DNA of 56,318 nucleotides from Burkholderiales bacterium (GTDB taxonomy: Bacteria; Pseudomonadota; Gammaproteobacteria; Burkholderiales; Casimicrobiaceae), in the NCBI GenBank assembly GCA_031270015.1, contig JAISYH010000052.1, forward strand, positions 1 to 56,318. The letters run 5' to 3'. The notes below the pieces were generated by a model, which was not told the DNA's origin, did not search any database, and saw only the letters and a program-made list of their open reading frames with translations. Made by a program: the position numbers and the translations under genes. Positions 56,154 to 56,318 of the stretch are shown here, piece after piece; position 1 is the stretch's first letter, and each line of letters begins with the position of its first letter.

Positions 56154-56318
56154 TTACTCGATAATTTTGGCGACGACGCCTGCGCCTACCGTGCGCCCGC
56201 CTTCGCGTATCGCAAATCGCAGCCCTTCTTCCATCGCAATCGGTGAGATCAGCTTCACCGTCATCGATACGTTCTCGCCAGGCATCACCATCTCTGTGCC
56301 TTGCGGTAATTCCACACT
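56154..56318 (-). CDS. tuf: Elongation factor Tu, C-terminal end (cut by window edge)
   Basis: The last 54 residues of EF-Tu are visible: [40 protein letters not shown] and the final KIIE before TAA at 56154-56156. EF-Tu delivers aminoacyl-tRNA to the ribosome. Its start lies beyond the right edge. The 100 bp between it and tRNA-Trp show no clear terminator, so co-transcription with tRNA-Trp and secE-nusG is possible. Confidence 0.98.
   Translation of the reverse strand, partial: SVELPQGTEMVMPGENVSMTVKLISPIAMEEGLRFAIREGGRTVGAGVVAKIIE

Overview
The window reads as one contig from a proteobacterium, most likely a betaproteobacterium. This rests on gene content and order: tuf–tRNA-Trp–secE–nusG–rplKAJL–rpoBC, a three-helix SecE, a RibB fused to a degenerate RibA half (RibBX type) followed by ribH and nusB, darP overlapping mogA, tsaB–rimI–uracil-DNA glycosylase, and a pilGHIJ–chpA operon next to minor pilins and pilY1. 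The genus cannot be named from the sequence alone.

Layout. (1) 1-2910: a type I-C CRISPR array that continues off the left edge, its leader, and an intact cas4-cas1-cas2 adaptation module, all reading leftward. None of the interference genes (cas3, cas5, cas8c, cas7) is present. Where they would be expected there is only about 330 bp of unrecognised DNA and a broken WYL-type regulator. (2) 3583-9690: metal resistance and housekeeping. A cadR-type MerR regulator is divergent from a Zn/Cd/Pb P-type ATPase, and an RcnR/DmeR regulator is divergent from a DmeF-type Co/Ni efflux pump. Operators can be read in both divergent gaps. Between the two pairs lies a tsaB-rimI-udg operon. (3) 9711-29082: a block of about 19 kb for type IV pili, all leftward: pilG, pilH, pilI, pilJ and a giant chpA (Pil-Chp chemosensory signalling), then pilV, pilW, pilX, pilY1 and an RCC1-repeat secreted protein. 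(4) 29293-33397: threonine deaminase and a second RCC1-type protein, a predicted lipoprotein with a single frameshift. (5) 33767-38890, rightward: exopolyphosphatase Ppx/GppA, an RgpF-type glycan synthesis protein and a two-domain glycosyltransferase, preceded by a 115-bp palindromic repeat. (6) 38975-39500: a decayed IS481-family transposase. (7) 39687-42914, rightward: darP, mogA, ribBX, ribH, nusB. (8) 42953-43906: tRNA-Pro, then junk DNA with a decayed secreted-protein gene and an IS5-family transposase remnant. (9) 43907-56318, leftward: rpoC, rpoB, rplL, rplJ (with L10 leader), rplA, rplK, nusG, secE, tRNA-Trp and the end of tuf.

How the parts work together. The Pil-Chp genes would sense surface or chemical cues and control pilus extension and retraction. 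The minor pilins and PilY1 form the pilus tip complex, and the RCC1 protein encoded last in that run is a candidate tip or surface partner. A homologous RCC1 lipoprotein lies about 20 kb away. The CRISPR locus looks able to acquire spacers but cannot interfere unless effector genes lie elsewhere. Two of its spacers are near-duplicates, which suggests repeated sampling of related invaders.
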